DNA of 33,814 bases from Schoenoplectus triqueter (GCA_964058805.1 CAXKVV010001508.1:1-33814), one strand, 5' to 3'. Shown: positions 1 through 11,280, numbered from the stretch's first letter. Translations and numbers: made by a program. The notes: generated by a model not told the origin, from the sequence alone.

Positions 1-398
1 GTTGTAAATAATGTGTTTTTAGAAAATAAATATGGGCAACTTTATAAAATACCATATTTTTTAAAATATCAAACAAAATATCTTTCTTCTAAATTTTTTT
101 TGGGCCCAATTACACATCCTAATTTACTTCCCTTTGCCTCGCTATTTCATCCCGTTTCCCTGTCAGGTCGAGTTAACCTAGAGCGGTAAATAAACGGAGT
201 CGAGCCGAACTAAGTGAAAGTTGAGATATTAACTTAATAAAATTATCAGTTTGAAATTGACTAGTAAAATTAACGACTGAGTCAAGCCGGTTCGTCAACA
301 ACTTATTTATATAAATAATTTATATCAAAATTAAAAAATAACAAAAATAAGAGTTTTATAAAATTTCATATAATAATTTTATATATATTAAATTATAA
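1..398. other. AT-rich intergenic DNA, possible left part of a degenerate MITE
   Basis: No gene is visible. The part from about 165 to 300 has GAGTCGAGCCGAAC-type and GAGTCAAGCCGG-type motifs. Comparable motifs in the opposite sense (AAATTCGACTCAATCC, ACGAGCC) occur at about 905-945, beyond the Helitron-like insertion at 399-833. This suggests one old element rich in CGAG motifs that was split by the later insertion, but the ends are not clear. Confidence 0.25.
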
Positions 399-833
399 TC
401 TATATAATACACTAAAAATTCATAATAAAATAAAATAAATAATAAATATCTCTACTCCTTATTAACTCAGTCATCGGATTGAGTTACTCGTCAAATAATG
501 TTACTATTATTTTGGTCATTTGTGTTGAATTTATATTTTTCTCTTAATTTTAATTAATACATGAAATGTTACATAATTTAGGAGTATAATTGTTCTACTT
601 TGTTTATTTTTATTTTAGATTGTCATCAATTATGAATTTTAACTTTTCTTAAATTCTGAATATTAATTTTTCTCTCAATTTTATATTTTTTTACATTAAT
701 TATGTATTCATGATTAAAATTTATATTAATTATTAAATTATCTTCATTTTTATTTTCTTTCTTTTTACATAAAAATATATTTTTTTTATATTTCTAAAAG
801 ACATAACTGTAGCAGTGCCGGGCAAAATACTAG
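399..833 (+). mobile_element. Candidate non-autonomous Helitron
   Basis: The block starts with TCTATATAATAC preceded by A. It ends with GCAGTGCCGGGCAAAATACTAG followed by T. A 5' TC, a 3' CTRR after a short GC-rich segment, and insertion between A and T are the known hallmarks of Helitrons. There is no coding capacity and no target duplication, as expected. The interior is AT-rich and resembles the element at 2578-3280 only loosely. The 3' end is more convincing than the 5' end. Confidence 0.5.
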
Positions 834-1360
834 TTAATACTTTATCGAGCTTAATTAGACATAAGTTAAGATCAACTCATTAACTTAATCAACTTAACAA
901 GTAGACCAAATTCGACTCAATCCTGAACGATTCACGAGCCAAAATTTTTCTGAAGCCCTACTAAAAACCCCTCAAAAAAGAAACGTTACTTTTGTTCGCA
1001 ATTTCCTATTCTTTCTTGTGAATCGTTAACTTCAAGCTTGCATCAGGAATTGAGGTTCCAAATAAAAGCAGTGTGAAAGGAAAAAGAAAAAGAAAAAGAA
1101 TATGACTAAGTAATGCTTGCAAGAATGCTGGGATTTTTTTGACGAAGTAAAATATTACATTTGAGAGAAGAAAAAGTCGAAGGAAAAGTATACTTGGACA
1201 ACCTGAAGAATGAAAGTGGAAGTTTGATTTTCTGTGAAGTATGAGAACAAAAGAGTGTTATAGCATACCAAATATCTTTAAAATTGTGAGACAAGAAATA
1301 ATATCTTGAGATAATCGCATATAGAGTTAGGGCTACATTATTATGCATATTAGTACGATT

Positions 1361-1658
1361 AATCTGTGCATTACGGATTATTTCATATAAAAATCTAGTT
1401 GTAGATCAAATTCTATAAAAAAAATTTAACTATTTCTTTAGATATTTAAAAAATCATTTCTTTTGAATGATTCATAATAATTAAATCAAATAATTTTATA
1501 ATTATCTAAAAAATAGTTCAAAAATTCTAAAAAATATAAAGTTTGGTCTACAATTAAATTTTCATATGAAAATCATTTTAAATTGTTGGATTAATTATTT
1601 AAACTTAAAAAATAAAAATAATAATTCATAACACAAAGATCACCCGTATTACGCATAA
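1361..1658. mobile_element. Foldback MITE candidate, imperfect arms
   Basis: The left arm has GTGCATTACGGATTA followed by TTTCATATAAAAATCTAGTTGTAGATC. The right arm reads on the other strand as ATGCGTAATACGGGTGA, then after an extra stretch of about 70 bp TTTTCATATGAAAATTTAATTGTAGACC. The two halves therefore fold on each other with one asymmetric insertion. There is no coding potential. Flanking duplications were not found. Confidence 0.4.
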
Positions 1659-2577
1659 CATCATAGCCTAACTCATCACATTTATATGTGTTAGATAAAT
1701 TAATTACCTAACTGAAGGGTAGTTAATGTATGAAATGAAGAACTTCACTGGTATCATTGTCAAGCCGGAATAACTTGCAATCAATTAATTGAAATGCTCC
1801 GACAAATTAATTATTGTGAAATAACACAATTTTCACTGATATCTTAAATCGTGCCTGGGCACATGGCAAAGGTATTCCGTTCCGTATTCTTCAGCCAATT
1901 TCCCTCTCAGCTTTGCCAGAAGCACAGCAAAGTACACACCATACTTCTCAAATTATTCTGACACCTTTTGAAGTAATCCCCTTAAAAGATGTCACTTTTC
2001 ATCTACTTTGTCTTTACCACACATCAAAATGCAAAAGAGATTTTCTTAATCTTGGGATGTAATTTGATATTCGTCTCTGGCTAACTTCGAGAATTATATC
2101 ACTAATGCATGATATGGATGCCGTAAAAAGTAGAGTTTAGGAAAACATAAAAAATCAAAGTTAATTAAAAGAAGAGGAAAATAATCGTAAATGAATGTAG
2201 AAAGATTCCTCGTGTCTTTTCTTTAATGGATAGCAGTTGGTGGCGTTCCAGTCTTCCAGAGTCTAGACCACCATTAATAGATAAAAATCGACTCAAGTGA
2301 TAGCAAATGGGCCGCTTTCTAGCCCATGTATACATACACCTAGATAGGCTACTTGAAAAAAAAATTAAATAATAGACTTTCAAAGACCCAGGATGCATAT
2401 ATCATATATGTCATCTATTTAATTTGTTAATGTTAATTAAACAATCTGTATGAAAAATAATATTTATCGAAATTTATAAAACCTCTATTTAATTTCAAAA
2501 TAAAATAAAATAATCAATCTGTATTGCCCTATAAAAAATGCCTCTGATGTATGTCAGAATCATATATATACTCCGAA
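1659..2577. other. Intergenic, nothing recognised
   Basis: This is AT-rich unique-looking DNA without a supported gene, RNA or repeat structure. The open frame at 2165-2398 on the minus strand is short, has no family resemblance and is of the length expected by chance. Confidence 0.6.
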
Positions 2578-3280
2578 TTTATACTATATTATAAAGAATG
2601 TATGTATTAGAGGTGTCCATTAATGTTATCAATTAATGTGTAATGATCAAAATATACGTATTCAATTTATAATTGAGATTAATTTATTTTATAAAAGAGA
2701 GGGTTAAGATTTTTAGTCAAATTCATTTTTCTCTTCATTTTATTTGCTATTTTTTTACCAATGTATTTATAAAAGATCTAAAAAAGTTGTGTACCATCAA
2801 CTATTACTAAATTTTATTGAAAAAAGAAAACTACACATTGTACAACCTTACTTAGAAAAAAATATTATTCTTTTATTAAAAGATAAATTAATTTTTTATT
2901 CAAAAATTTAAGAGTCTTTGTATGTAACTAATTTATATATAAATTATATCAAGTTAAATTATATTATTTTTTAAAAATAAAATTAATGTTCAATAAAATT
3001 ATTTTGTAAGATGAAGTTATATATTAAATAATCAAAATAATAACTATTATTAAGTTTTATTGCAACAAAAAATTACACATTGTATTACCTAAAAAGTTAC
3101 TCGGAATTTTTTTTATATTTTATACGTTGTCTTTTGCTAAATAATAAATTATTTTATTTCAAAAATTAAGAATATTTGTGATTAATTTAGATATTTAATT
3201 ATAATAAATAATAAAATTAATATTAAATATAAATATTTTTAAAATTAAGAGAGTCGGACGCAGGCGGGTTCTATGCCAGT
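2578..3280 (+). mobile_element. Degenerate Helitron-like element with internal duplication
   Basis: The left end reads TTATACTATATTATAAAGAATG and is followed shortly by a GTCCATTAAT block. It matches the start of the element at 14166 (TCTATGCTATGTTATAAAAAGC, then GTCCATTAAT). Shared interior blocks include TCATTTTATTTGCTATTTTT and TATTTATAAAAGATCTAAAAAA. A segment starting at 2801 (CTATTACTAAATTTTATTG, then ACACATTGTACAACC) is repeated from 3044 with a period of about 243 bp. The right end GGACGCAGGCGGGTTCTATGCCAGT resembles a mutated Helitron 3' end. Both termini are degenerate. Confidence 0.4.
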
Positions 3281-4240
3281 AATCATAAAAGAAAGGGGCC
3301 GCTAACAGATCAAGAAAAAATATAAAAAGAAAATTGGGAATATACTATTAGAGTAAAAAATAAATAAATAAAAGGTTATTATTGCCTACTGGAATTGGGG
3401 GGCACGTTTTATTGATTACCTCTTTGAATAATGAGGGCAGGGGACTGTAATCATAACCTGAAAAGGCAACTTTTTAATGGAACCAATCTCCAAAGAAGGG
3501 CTCAGAACATAAAAGCCAATGTGCATCTCTTATCATAGGATTTAAACTAAAATCTGAAAATGGAACGCATTAATTTTTTTTACATGATAACTCATTCGTC
3601 GCCTTAACATTTTAGTTCTAGATTTTAAGTGATAAATCATACTATTAATCTTTTTATTTAAATACGTATGGATAAAAAATATATATTCCGACTTTAATAA
3701 GTACAAGATGAAAATGTCCCAAAATAGACGGCCGGTTCAATTCTCAGTATGTTGTATGTTTAAGTTGCAATGAAACATGTGGTAAATTCTATAATCTCCA
3801 TTTTGAGCATAAAAGGAATTACATGTCAAGTTATGATATAGATTATAGAACATGAACTTAGGTCCGTCTTTTCAAGTGCAAAAATTGACCCCTTCAAGAT
3901 TAAGGTAATTTTTTTTCCCGAACAAAAAGGATACAATGCATTGAAAATTATAGACAATAAAAGACATCATTCACATGTTGCTTAGCTGGGGAAAAATGAA
4001 TACTATCAGATTCATCACTACCACGGGACCACATAGATGCGAGAACGAAGAGTGAAGGCCCTGTAATTGGATTATTTAATGGAATAAAATGAGACGTGCA
4101 TTGATCTATAGAGAAGAAATGATTCCAAAGTGATGGCAGCTGCTTTCTGGTATTGGACAGGACAAGAAAAGGCACACCTTATCAATTTGTCCCATCGATT
4201 TTCTGGTGCACCCTTTTGAGATATCTAATATGCTAATGAG
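3281..4240. other. Intergenic, nothing recognised
   Basis: No gene or repeat structure could be supported. The small open frame at 3948-4175 (minus strand) has no recognisable domain. Confidence 0.6.
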
Positions 4241-5035
4241 TAGTGTTCTAAAATTGTGTCGTGTCTTATCGTATCGTGTCGTATCGTGTCGTGCAAAGTA
4301 CATCATATTTTTGATGTCGTGTCGTGTTAAAAATGGAGAGAAGCCGGCACGTCACGGATAAAACACGCCGTGTTAAACGTGTCGTGCATGTCGTGTCAAA
4401 TCGTACCATGTCTAAACGTATCGTGATTATTCGTGTTTTGAATACGGTGTGCCTTAACATGTCAAAGATTTTAAAAATCCAGAAAATACAAAAAAATCCA
4501 AAATTGTAAACAAAAGTTTTAATTTTTTTTAAAGTGTTTACGTATTTTAAATTATTTAATATAGCCTATTAAAAATAAAATATCAAAATTGAAACTAAAT
4601 ATTAAAAATTATTTTTTTAATTTAAAAATATGTTATATAGTGTATTATTGTATTATGTAAAATTCAAAAAAATAAAAAATTCCATAAAACATAAAAAATG
4701 GAAAAAAATGTCAAAAAAATATGGACACGTGTTAAAATATTTTTATAGTAATTCTTAAAATATTATATTTGTCAAATTTTCCCTCTTATCTGTGCCGTAC
4801 CGTGCGTGGTCGTGCCTATTCGTGTTGTGCTTACACGTGTCGTGTCTAGTCGTGTGTCATGCTCGTATCGTGTCGTGTTGAGGCCTCTTAACCGTGTGTG
4901 TCGAAAATGAAAAAAATCAATCACGCCACGTTTAAGAATACGACACGTGACACGTATCGTGCCGGCACGGATAGGCACGCGTGCCGTGCCGTGTCGTATC
5001 GTGCCTTGACACGCGGACACGATTTTAGTAGTGGA
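4241..5035. mobile_element. TIR element with CGTGTC-rich subterminal arrays
   Basis: The ends are inverted: TAGTGTTCTAAAATTGTGTC on the left, and on the right TCCACTACTAAAATCGTGTC when read on the other strand. Inside both ends lie dense arrays of CGTGTCGTGTC and CGTATCGTG motifs (about 4255-4450 and 4790-5020) around an AT-rich core. Subterminal short-motif arrays of this type are known from hAT-like and similar non-autonomous elements, where transposase binds them. No clear target duplication was seen, so the superfamily is unassigned. Open frames inside are by-products of the array. Confidence 0.55.
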
Positions 5036-5670
5036 GCATCATTCGAGGAAATATGATACAATCACCAACCAACCTTTAAAATATAATATTGGGAGAAAAT
5101 GAAATTTTCCTGCCGGATTTGCCTTTCACGTTTCTTTTTAAAAAAGAACAAGTTTTCAGATCCGCTTTTTTTATTCTAGGTCTTCTTTTTTATCATCAGG
5201 TATTAAATAGTAGTGGTAAAATCTCTAAAAAGGAAGTAAAAGTAATTTAAATGTTTTATAGTGTTTAGTAAAATTAATTTAAATGTTTATATTTTTTTAG
5301 TATATCAAATAGAAATGATTTAAAATGAAGTTAAAATATTTATGGAGGTGTCTTAGAGTTAGCTCATCAATTTTTTTTTCTCTGTTAACATTTTTTAAAT
5401 TACTCTATTTCTATAGACACCACTGTTTAACTGTTTTAAGATAATTTAATATATACCAATCTTATTTTTCTTGAGAAAAGAAAATGGATAAAGACGTAGA
5501 AATTTCTCACCAATCAGAATACCTGTATTACCAACAAGGCAACAACAGCAGGTCAATTTACTCCAATACAGTGTTCAAATATCTATTGATTTTCTATTAA
5601 TTGCCATATACAGATATCTTACACAACTCCAGACATCACAATCAATGTTCAATAGAAACATTTTACAATA
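5036..5670. other. Intergenic, nothing recognised
   Basis: AT-rich DNA without a supported gene or repeat structure, lying between the CGTGTC-rich element and a Helitron. Confidence 0.6.
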
Positions 5671-6142
5671 CTAGCTATATATCCGCGCGCGTTGCAGCAG
5701 AATTTTTTGTTTAAATATTAAAATATTATAAGATAAAAAAATTCACATTTATTTAATATTAAATTATAAATTCACTAAATTATAGAGAAAATATATAATA
5801 AAGACTATATTTAATTTTGGATGAGATTTTTGCACAATATGAGTTAATGATTCATGATTTTTATGACAAGAAAAGTAAGTTATTCTAACATATATTATCA
5901 CCATTAATTCCTTATCAAATATGTACAAAGTTGCTAAATAAAAAACAAAAATTATGGAAATAATAGTATATAAGGGAAAGAAATGGAGAGAAAGAGGGGA
6001 TCAATGGACACGATCACATACGTTTGATCAACCAACAATAAATATTATTCGTCTAATTAAGGGATAAAATGGGTATAATAAAAATTTACAATGACAAAAA
6101 ATGGACCCTCCAATTCTTAGATGTTTTATATAATAGTATAGA
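5671..6142 (-). mobile_element. Non-autonomous Helitron, copy 1
   Basis: On the minus strand the element begins with TCTATACTATTATATAAAAC and ends with CGCGCGCGGATATATAGCTAG. It sits between A and T, with no target duplication. The 5' TC, the 3' CTAG and the GC-rich pre-terminal segment are classic Helitron ends. It is 472 bp, has no coding capacity, and is about 95% identical by eye to the copy at 8650-9120; most differences are transitions. It lies about 450 bp downstream of the GT29 gene. Confidence 0.85.
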
Positions 6143-6596
6143 TAGACACTTGATAGTTATTCATGTTATATTTTGACTTAAGAGCTTGTTGTTTACAGAG
6201 AAATCATTTCTCATAAGAAAGAACAGGACGATTCATAATCTTCCATTCAACAATAGATTGTATCTCACAACTTTATCTACAATTCTTTCAAAAGCCCCCC
6301 TACACAACTTTCCTAATTAAATAAAAATAATGCCAAAAAAAATTAAAATGCATAAAAAAACATATCTGTATCCCTGTATTCGGGTTCTAAGACCTATCAA
6401 AAATTGGAGAAAGGGAAAACTACATCCTATTTTCTTCTTTCAACCTCTTTTTTTTACTTTTCTTTTCCTCCTTTTGGGAAGAATTGCGAAAAGAGAGGAG
6501 AGGTTGGTGGGTTGAAGAAGGCTTAGTTTTGTTTTTCATTTCTTGTGTTTTCTTCTGAATTATCAAAAGACCTACAAATTTGACACCCCGGTCGGA
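6143..6596. other. 3' flank of the GT29 gene
   Basis: This interval contains the presumed 3'UTR of the minus-strand GT29 gene. The open frame at 6330-6515 on the plus strand has low-complexity composition and no family resemblance. No other gene is seen. Confidence 0.5.
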
Positions 6597-7721
6597 TCAA
6601 CGATAGAACACAACTGGAGGCACCTCAAAGCCTGAATCCATTAAAAATGGAATTGCCTCAGGCCGCTCAGCCAAATCCCTGTAAAGCTCATACTCTGCCT
6701 CATAATCATGCAAATCAAGCTCTACCTTTTGATTTGTATGATAATGGTGTTTTGCATCACTCGATTTGCCAAATCCAAAGATGCTAACCTTGTCGCAAAT
6801 TCCCACCGCAAGCATTACTGCTTGCATACCCGACGAATAATGAAAAGCCATCTCATCATGCTGTTTACTCCATTCCTCTGGACTTTTACCAGTTTCACGC
6901 ACGAACCTCTTCAACGAATAGTACTTCACGAGCCTCGAACATAACAAGTCAAACCGCGCATCCGTGACCTGAGCTGGTGCTCTGTGAGACTGGTTACAGA
7001 TTGTCAGATCGACAAAGTGTACCGCTTGGCATATGTACATGATAATCGGTACATCATCTCCATACGGGTGGCAATAACATCCCTTACGCCTTGAACATAG
7101 GTGCAGTATGTTGCTGTTAATGAAGGATATGTTTGTTTTTAATCCGACATGTCTTTGATATCCGATGATGCGTGCATTGTTTAGTCGGATGACTAATTTG
7201 TGTGAATCGATCAGCTTCCCGTTTTCAGATTTTAGTAAAATCCCACTATTACCCACCACCGCGCACGATTTGTACCGGCGGTGTGTTGTTAGATTGGCTA
7301 GTTGGGACATGACTTCTGGTTGGAAATAACGATGTACCAACCAATCAGAGAGCGAATGCCCAAATCCGGGGAGGCGAAGCAAATCCTTTGGGGACACAGA
7401 TCGACGATCCGGCGAATGAGTTATAATCACATTTGATCGGTGGTGGTTGTGGCTCAAGTAATATCTTCCGGAGCGACCGGCAGCTGCCGGGAGTTCGCCG
7501 TGTAGTAAAGAGTCGACATCCTGTTTAACGATTGCTTCGTTGGGGTCGAATTCGGAGAGGCGTAGCAGAGTCTGGTTGAACTTCTCTCTGGAAGAGCCAG
7601 TTTGAGAGGCGTTGGTGTACGACGTGGTGGTGCACCGATAAATGGTGTTTCGATAAGAGAGAGCGGCGAATAGGGAGGTGACAAGTAGGAGGCTGAAGGG
7701 AAGCCGGAGTGGGACCTTCAT
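6597..7721 (-). CDS. GT29 sialyltransferase-like glycosyltransferase
   Basis: A complete intronless frame of 374 aa, ATG to TGA. It looks like a type II Golgi membrane protein: a short basic N-terminus (MKVPLRLPF) is followed by a hydrophobic anchor at about residues 8-22, a variable stem to about 110, and a catalytic domain. The large sialylmotif is at about 151-200 (KSCAVVGNSGILL, then DSHKLVIRLNNARI). The small sialylmotif is at about 294-318 (HYSSGMQAVMLAVGICDKV, then IFGFGKS). A very-small-motif-like segment HHYHTNQKVELD lies at 325-336. C153 and C309 are the likely conserved disulphide pair. Plant GT29 proteins include Arabidopsis SIA1/MGP2 and SIA2, and the arabinogalactan galactosyltransferase GALT29A. 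Plants largely lack sialic acid, so galactosyl or Kdo-type transfer in the Golgi is more likely than sialylation. The family is certain; the orthologue and substrate are not. Confidence 0.93.
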   Translation of the reverse strand: MKVPLRLPFSLLLVTSLFAALSYRNTIYRCTTTSYTNASQTGSSREKFNQTLLRLSEFDPNEAIVKQDVDSLLHGELPAAAGRSGRYYLSHNHHRSNVIITHSPDRRSVSPKDLLRLPGFGHSLSDWLVHRYFQPEVMSQLANLTTHRRYKSCAVVGNSGILLKSENGKLIDSHKLVIRLNNARIIGYQRHVGLKTNISFINSNILHLCSRRKGCYCHPYGDDVPIIMYICQAVHFVDLTICNQSHRAPAQVTDARFDLLCSRLVKYYSLKRFVRETGKSPEEWSKQHDEMAFHYSSGMQAVMLAVGICDKVSIFGFGKSSDAKHHYHTNQKVELDLHDYEAEYELYRDLAERPEAIPFLMDSGFEVPPVVFYR

Positions 7722-8110
7722 CTTTCAAATCACCATAAAAACGATTGAGAAGCCGCCTTCTTTTTTCTCTTCAGTGTTCACTTTCGCACAGATAGAAAGG
7801 GGAAAGACGGAAAGTCGGAAAGAGAAGGGAAAGAGAAGGATTGGCTGGAATGATAAAAGAGTTGAAAAGGGATATACTTGGGATGGATGATGGATCGTAT
7901 AAATAGAGTTGTTGGAAACTGGCAATGCGAGAATTGGAAGAATCCTTTCTTCAGACTACAATTTCAACAAATCGTTATAAAATAAACTTAAGAATTAATA
8001 TTTAGAAATTATGACCGTTCTATGGGGGTTCGTGCATCAGTGTACGTGATGTTGTTGTCTTTGTGGGATTTTTTTTCTTATTAAAAAAAAGATACTGGTC
8101 AACTTATAAA
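7722..8110. other. 5' flank of the GT29 gene
   Basis: Upstream region of the minus-strand GT29 gene. It is purine-rich on the plus strand (pyrimidine-rich on the sense strand) at about 7795-7845, which is common in plant 5' leaders. No promoter element can be assigned with confidence. Confidence 0.4.
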
Positions 8111-8275
8111 GAGTGTTTGGCACTGAATAACAAAAAAATTGGAATATAATAGTTATTTCGACGAATTAATTTGTCAAAAGAATTTTAGACTAAATAAAAG
8201 AGTGCGGAATAATATTAATCCGGTATACCAACTTATAGGTGGAATACCGGATTAGCTCTCGTCGGAATAACGATT

Positions 8276-8649
8276 ATTGTTTGATTATATTATATTATAT
8301 TATTGTATTATGATTATGATTAAGATTTAGTATTATTATATTATTATATTATATTTATGATTATATTAATATTATGATTATTATTTATTATTATTATTAT
8401 CATTATATTATTATTATTCAATTATTATTATCATTATTGTTATTATATTATCGATACCATTAGTATTATTATATTATTTATTATTATTATAAATATAATT
8501 TTAATATTATATTATGAATATAAATATAAATATTTTATTATTATATTATTATGATCGAGATTATTTATTATTATATTATTATATTATGATGATTATGATT
8601 ATGATTATTATTACTTATTATTATTTTATTATGTTGTATTATATTATTA
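8276..8649. repeat. ATT/TTA-type microsatellite, left block
   Basis: Irregular repeats of ATT, ATTAT and GATTAT over about 370 bp, with almost no C or G. It continues after the Helitron at 8650-9120 as the right block. The open frame at 8514-8708 is a by-product of the repeat. Confidence 0.85.
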
Positions 8650-9120
8650 CTAGCTATATACCCGCGCGTTGCAGCAGATTTTTTTATTTAAACATTAAAA
8701 TATTATAAGATAAAAAAATTCACATTTATCTAATATTAAATTATAAATTCACCAAATTATAGCGAAAATATATAATAAAGACTATATTTAATTTTGGATG
8801 AGATTTTTACACAATATGAGTTAATGATTCATGATTTTTATGACAAGAAAAGTAAATTATTCTAACATATATTATCACCATTAATTTCTTACCAAATATG
8901 CACAAAGTTGCTAAATAAAAAAATAAAAATTATGGAAATAATAGTATATAAGGAAAAGAAATGGAGAGAAAGAGGGGATCAATGGACGCGATCACATACG
9001 TTCGATCAACCAACAATAAATAGTATCCGTCTAATTGAGGGATAAAATGGGTATAATAAAAATTTACCATGACAAAAAATGGACACTCCAATTCTTAGAT
9101 GCTTTATATAATAGTATAGA
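8650..9120 (-). mobile_element. Non-autonomous Helitron, copy 2
   Basis: On the minus strand it runs from TCTATACTATTATATAAAGC to CGCGCGGGTATATAGCTAG and sits between A and T. It is 471 bp without coding capacity. It is collinear with the copy at 5671-6142, with about 22 substitutions and one 2-bp difference in the CGCG stretch counted by eye. It splits the ATT-type microsatellite, so it inserted after that repeat existed. It lies about 930 bp upstream of the GT29 start codon. Confidence 0.87.
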
Positions 9121-9465
9121 TATGTTGATTATAGTGATGATTAATTTATTATTATATTATTATAATTATAATTATTTTTAATTATTTTTATTTTTATAAT
9201 TATATTTTATTATTATATTATTATGATTATGATTATGGTTATATTATTATGATTATGACTATAATTATTATTATCATGATTATGATTATGATTATTATAT
9301 TATATTTATATTATTAAAATTATGATTACTTATTATTATTATATTACTATAATTATGATTGTAATTATAATTTTTTATTATTATATTACTATATTATGAT
9401 TATGTTTATATTTTTATTATATTACTATTATAATATTATTATTTATTATGATTATTATTTATTAC

Positions 9466-9497
<32 letters not shown>

Positions 9498-9540
9498 CTT
9501 ACTATTATTATTATCATCATCATCATTATTAGTATCATAA
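9121..9540. repeat. ATT/TTA-type microsatellite, right block
   Basis: Continuation of the block at 8276-8649, ending with a cleaner (ATT)n tract at about 9462-9500 and a short CAT run. The frame at 9396-9719, which encodes mostly I and Y, is a repeat artefact. Confidence 0.85.
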
Positions 9541-9695
9541 TTATTCATATTTTAACTATTCTGAGTATCAACTGCCAAACGATATTTTCGCTCTTCCGAA
9601 TAGTTAAGAATATCACTCTTCTACCACTCTTCCAAAAAAAAAATACTATTATATCACTCTTCCAAAGCTATTCCTTGATTTGCCAAACGGACCCT

Positions 9696-11280
9696 AGAGA
9701 TGTACAATATTTCAGATAATAATGGTACAGCTCTTATGCTTATTAAGCTAAAACAGTTAAAAATGTTCAGAGAAAACCAATTATGTTTTATTTATTATTA
9801 TGTTGAGCAATTCTATTTTGGTGCCATTGCGAAATTACAGCTTCTATTTTCCTTGTTTTGGTGGTTTTGTTTGTGTTTTATTTTACATCTATGCGCCCTT
9901 TATGCGTATATGTGTGCCAGTCAAGGAATTGAGGGTTTGAGAGAAGATTTAGTTCTGGTTTACTCTGTATTATTATTATTATTATAGTAATTTATTTAGT
10001 TATTATAATACTGATATTATAATATTTCTATTGTTATCATAGTAATAAAAGTAATTAATAATATTATTATGAAAATAATTAATATAATTAAATTAATAAA
10101 TTTATATTATTTTATTGTCATTACAGTTATTAATAAATAATAATATTACCATGAAAAAAATTAAAGAATTAAAAAATAAAGAACGAGAGTGACTATTTGT
10201 AATATGACGCGAAAGAACTTTGATTATATTGTGAAAGATTTCTTCTCTTTTATCATAGATAGAATATAAATCTTCCAACTTGTTTTTCTTTCACTCTATT
10301 TCACTAATATTTGATAATTTGCTTCCAAAATATCAATGCTTCCATTTTGTACTGAAAGAAAATTGATGTACCAAATATTCTTAAATATTTTTCCGTCCAA
10401 TAAATTCATGCAAGGTTTGTATTTAGTCCCGTGCTGGGCGCCTAGACCAAAATAAATATTTGTTCGCTTATTTTTTGCACAATTATATATATTATAACAT
10501 TTCTGTTTTAGTACAGAAAATTTAATTAATATCACGTTAATCCCCTGCTATCCAATTTAGCAATTAATCGAGTTTTGTTACATACATCAATTTTATATTA
10601 GCATTTTGCCAGAAAAAATTGATTGAGAGAGATATATATCATTATTAATATTAACTTCATTATTTAAGGTAAATGAATTATTATTCATAGTAATGACTTA
10701 TTTATATATTTATTTTGTACAAATTTTTTTTATTCAACTGAAATATTACAATTCTAGATAATAACTCATTTAAATTGAATAACAAAATACTATAAAAAAT
10801 AAATTACATAGTTTATTCTTTATATAAATAATAATTCACTTAGTTTAAATAATAAAATTAATATAACGATGACATCAGTATATATCCGATCCATTTTCAC
10901 AATATGAAATGTAGATGTTTCATTCTTGTTGTTATAGCTAGACAGATTCAAATTTTTATTCAGGAGGGATAAATATTAAATTTTTTTAGGGGTCAAAATT
11001 AAAAAAAAACTTTTCAATGTAAACATATATATTTTTATTTTTTTAAATATATATAATTATAAAAAAATTGAGGGGCTGTCCCTAGCTCCCTTGGATGCGC
11101 CCATGCAGTCAGAGGTATGAAGAAGCCTACGAAATCGAAATTAAGAAAAAGGAAATAACTCTGTTTGTGAGGTTTCCTAGTAAAGATTCCCTGCAATCAC
11201 GTAGTGTCACAAATAACTGGCTTGTGGGCTCCAGGACTCATGTCGTTCACATATCCGCAGGCCCAATTTCTGACGTGTAG
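9696..11280. other. Intergenic, nothing recognised
   Basis: AT-rich DNA with further ATT/AATT low-complexity stretches at about 9965-10145. Open frames at 9700-9987 and 10296-10535 have no domain and no supporting splice or family signal. Confidence 0.55.

Larger units (their letters stand above)
8111..9695. mobile_element. Possible TTTGGC-ended element with expanded ATT core
   Basis: The left border has GAGTGTTTGGCACTGAATAAC. The right border, on the other strand, has GGGTCCGTTTGGCAAATCAAGG. Both carry GTTTGGCA near the terminus, a common motif at the ends of plant MITEs. Blocks just inside (GGAATAACG on the left; GGAATAGC and GGAAGAGTG on the right) also look related. The core is an ATT-type microsatellite interrupted by a Helitron. 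The ends are poorly defined. Confidence 0.3.

Noticed and set aside
4106..5020. Several open frames rich in T, R and D on both strands (4106-4306, 4266-4460, 4324-4509, 4772-5020)
   Set aside because: They translate the CGTGTC/CGTATC arrays of the TIR element or cross its border, and show repetitive composition with no domain.
6708..6944. 78-residue plus-strand frame, and minus-strand frames 7454-7684 and 7525-7728
   Set aside because: They overlap the well-supported GT29 gene, antisense or in another frame.
7898..7906. TATAAATAG on the plus strand upstream of the GT29 gene
   Set aside because: It is in canonical form only on the plus strand, whereas the gene is on the minus strand. No plus-strand gene follows, so it was not called as a promoter.
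9396..9987. Plus-strand frames of 107 and 95 residues
   Set aside because: The first is almost all I and Y from the ATT-type microsatellite. The second is a hydrophobic random-looking frame without start context, domain or splice signals.
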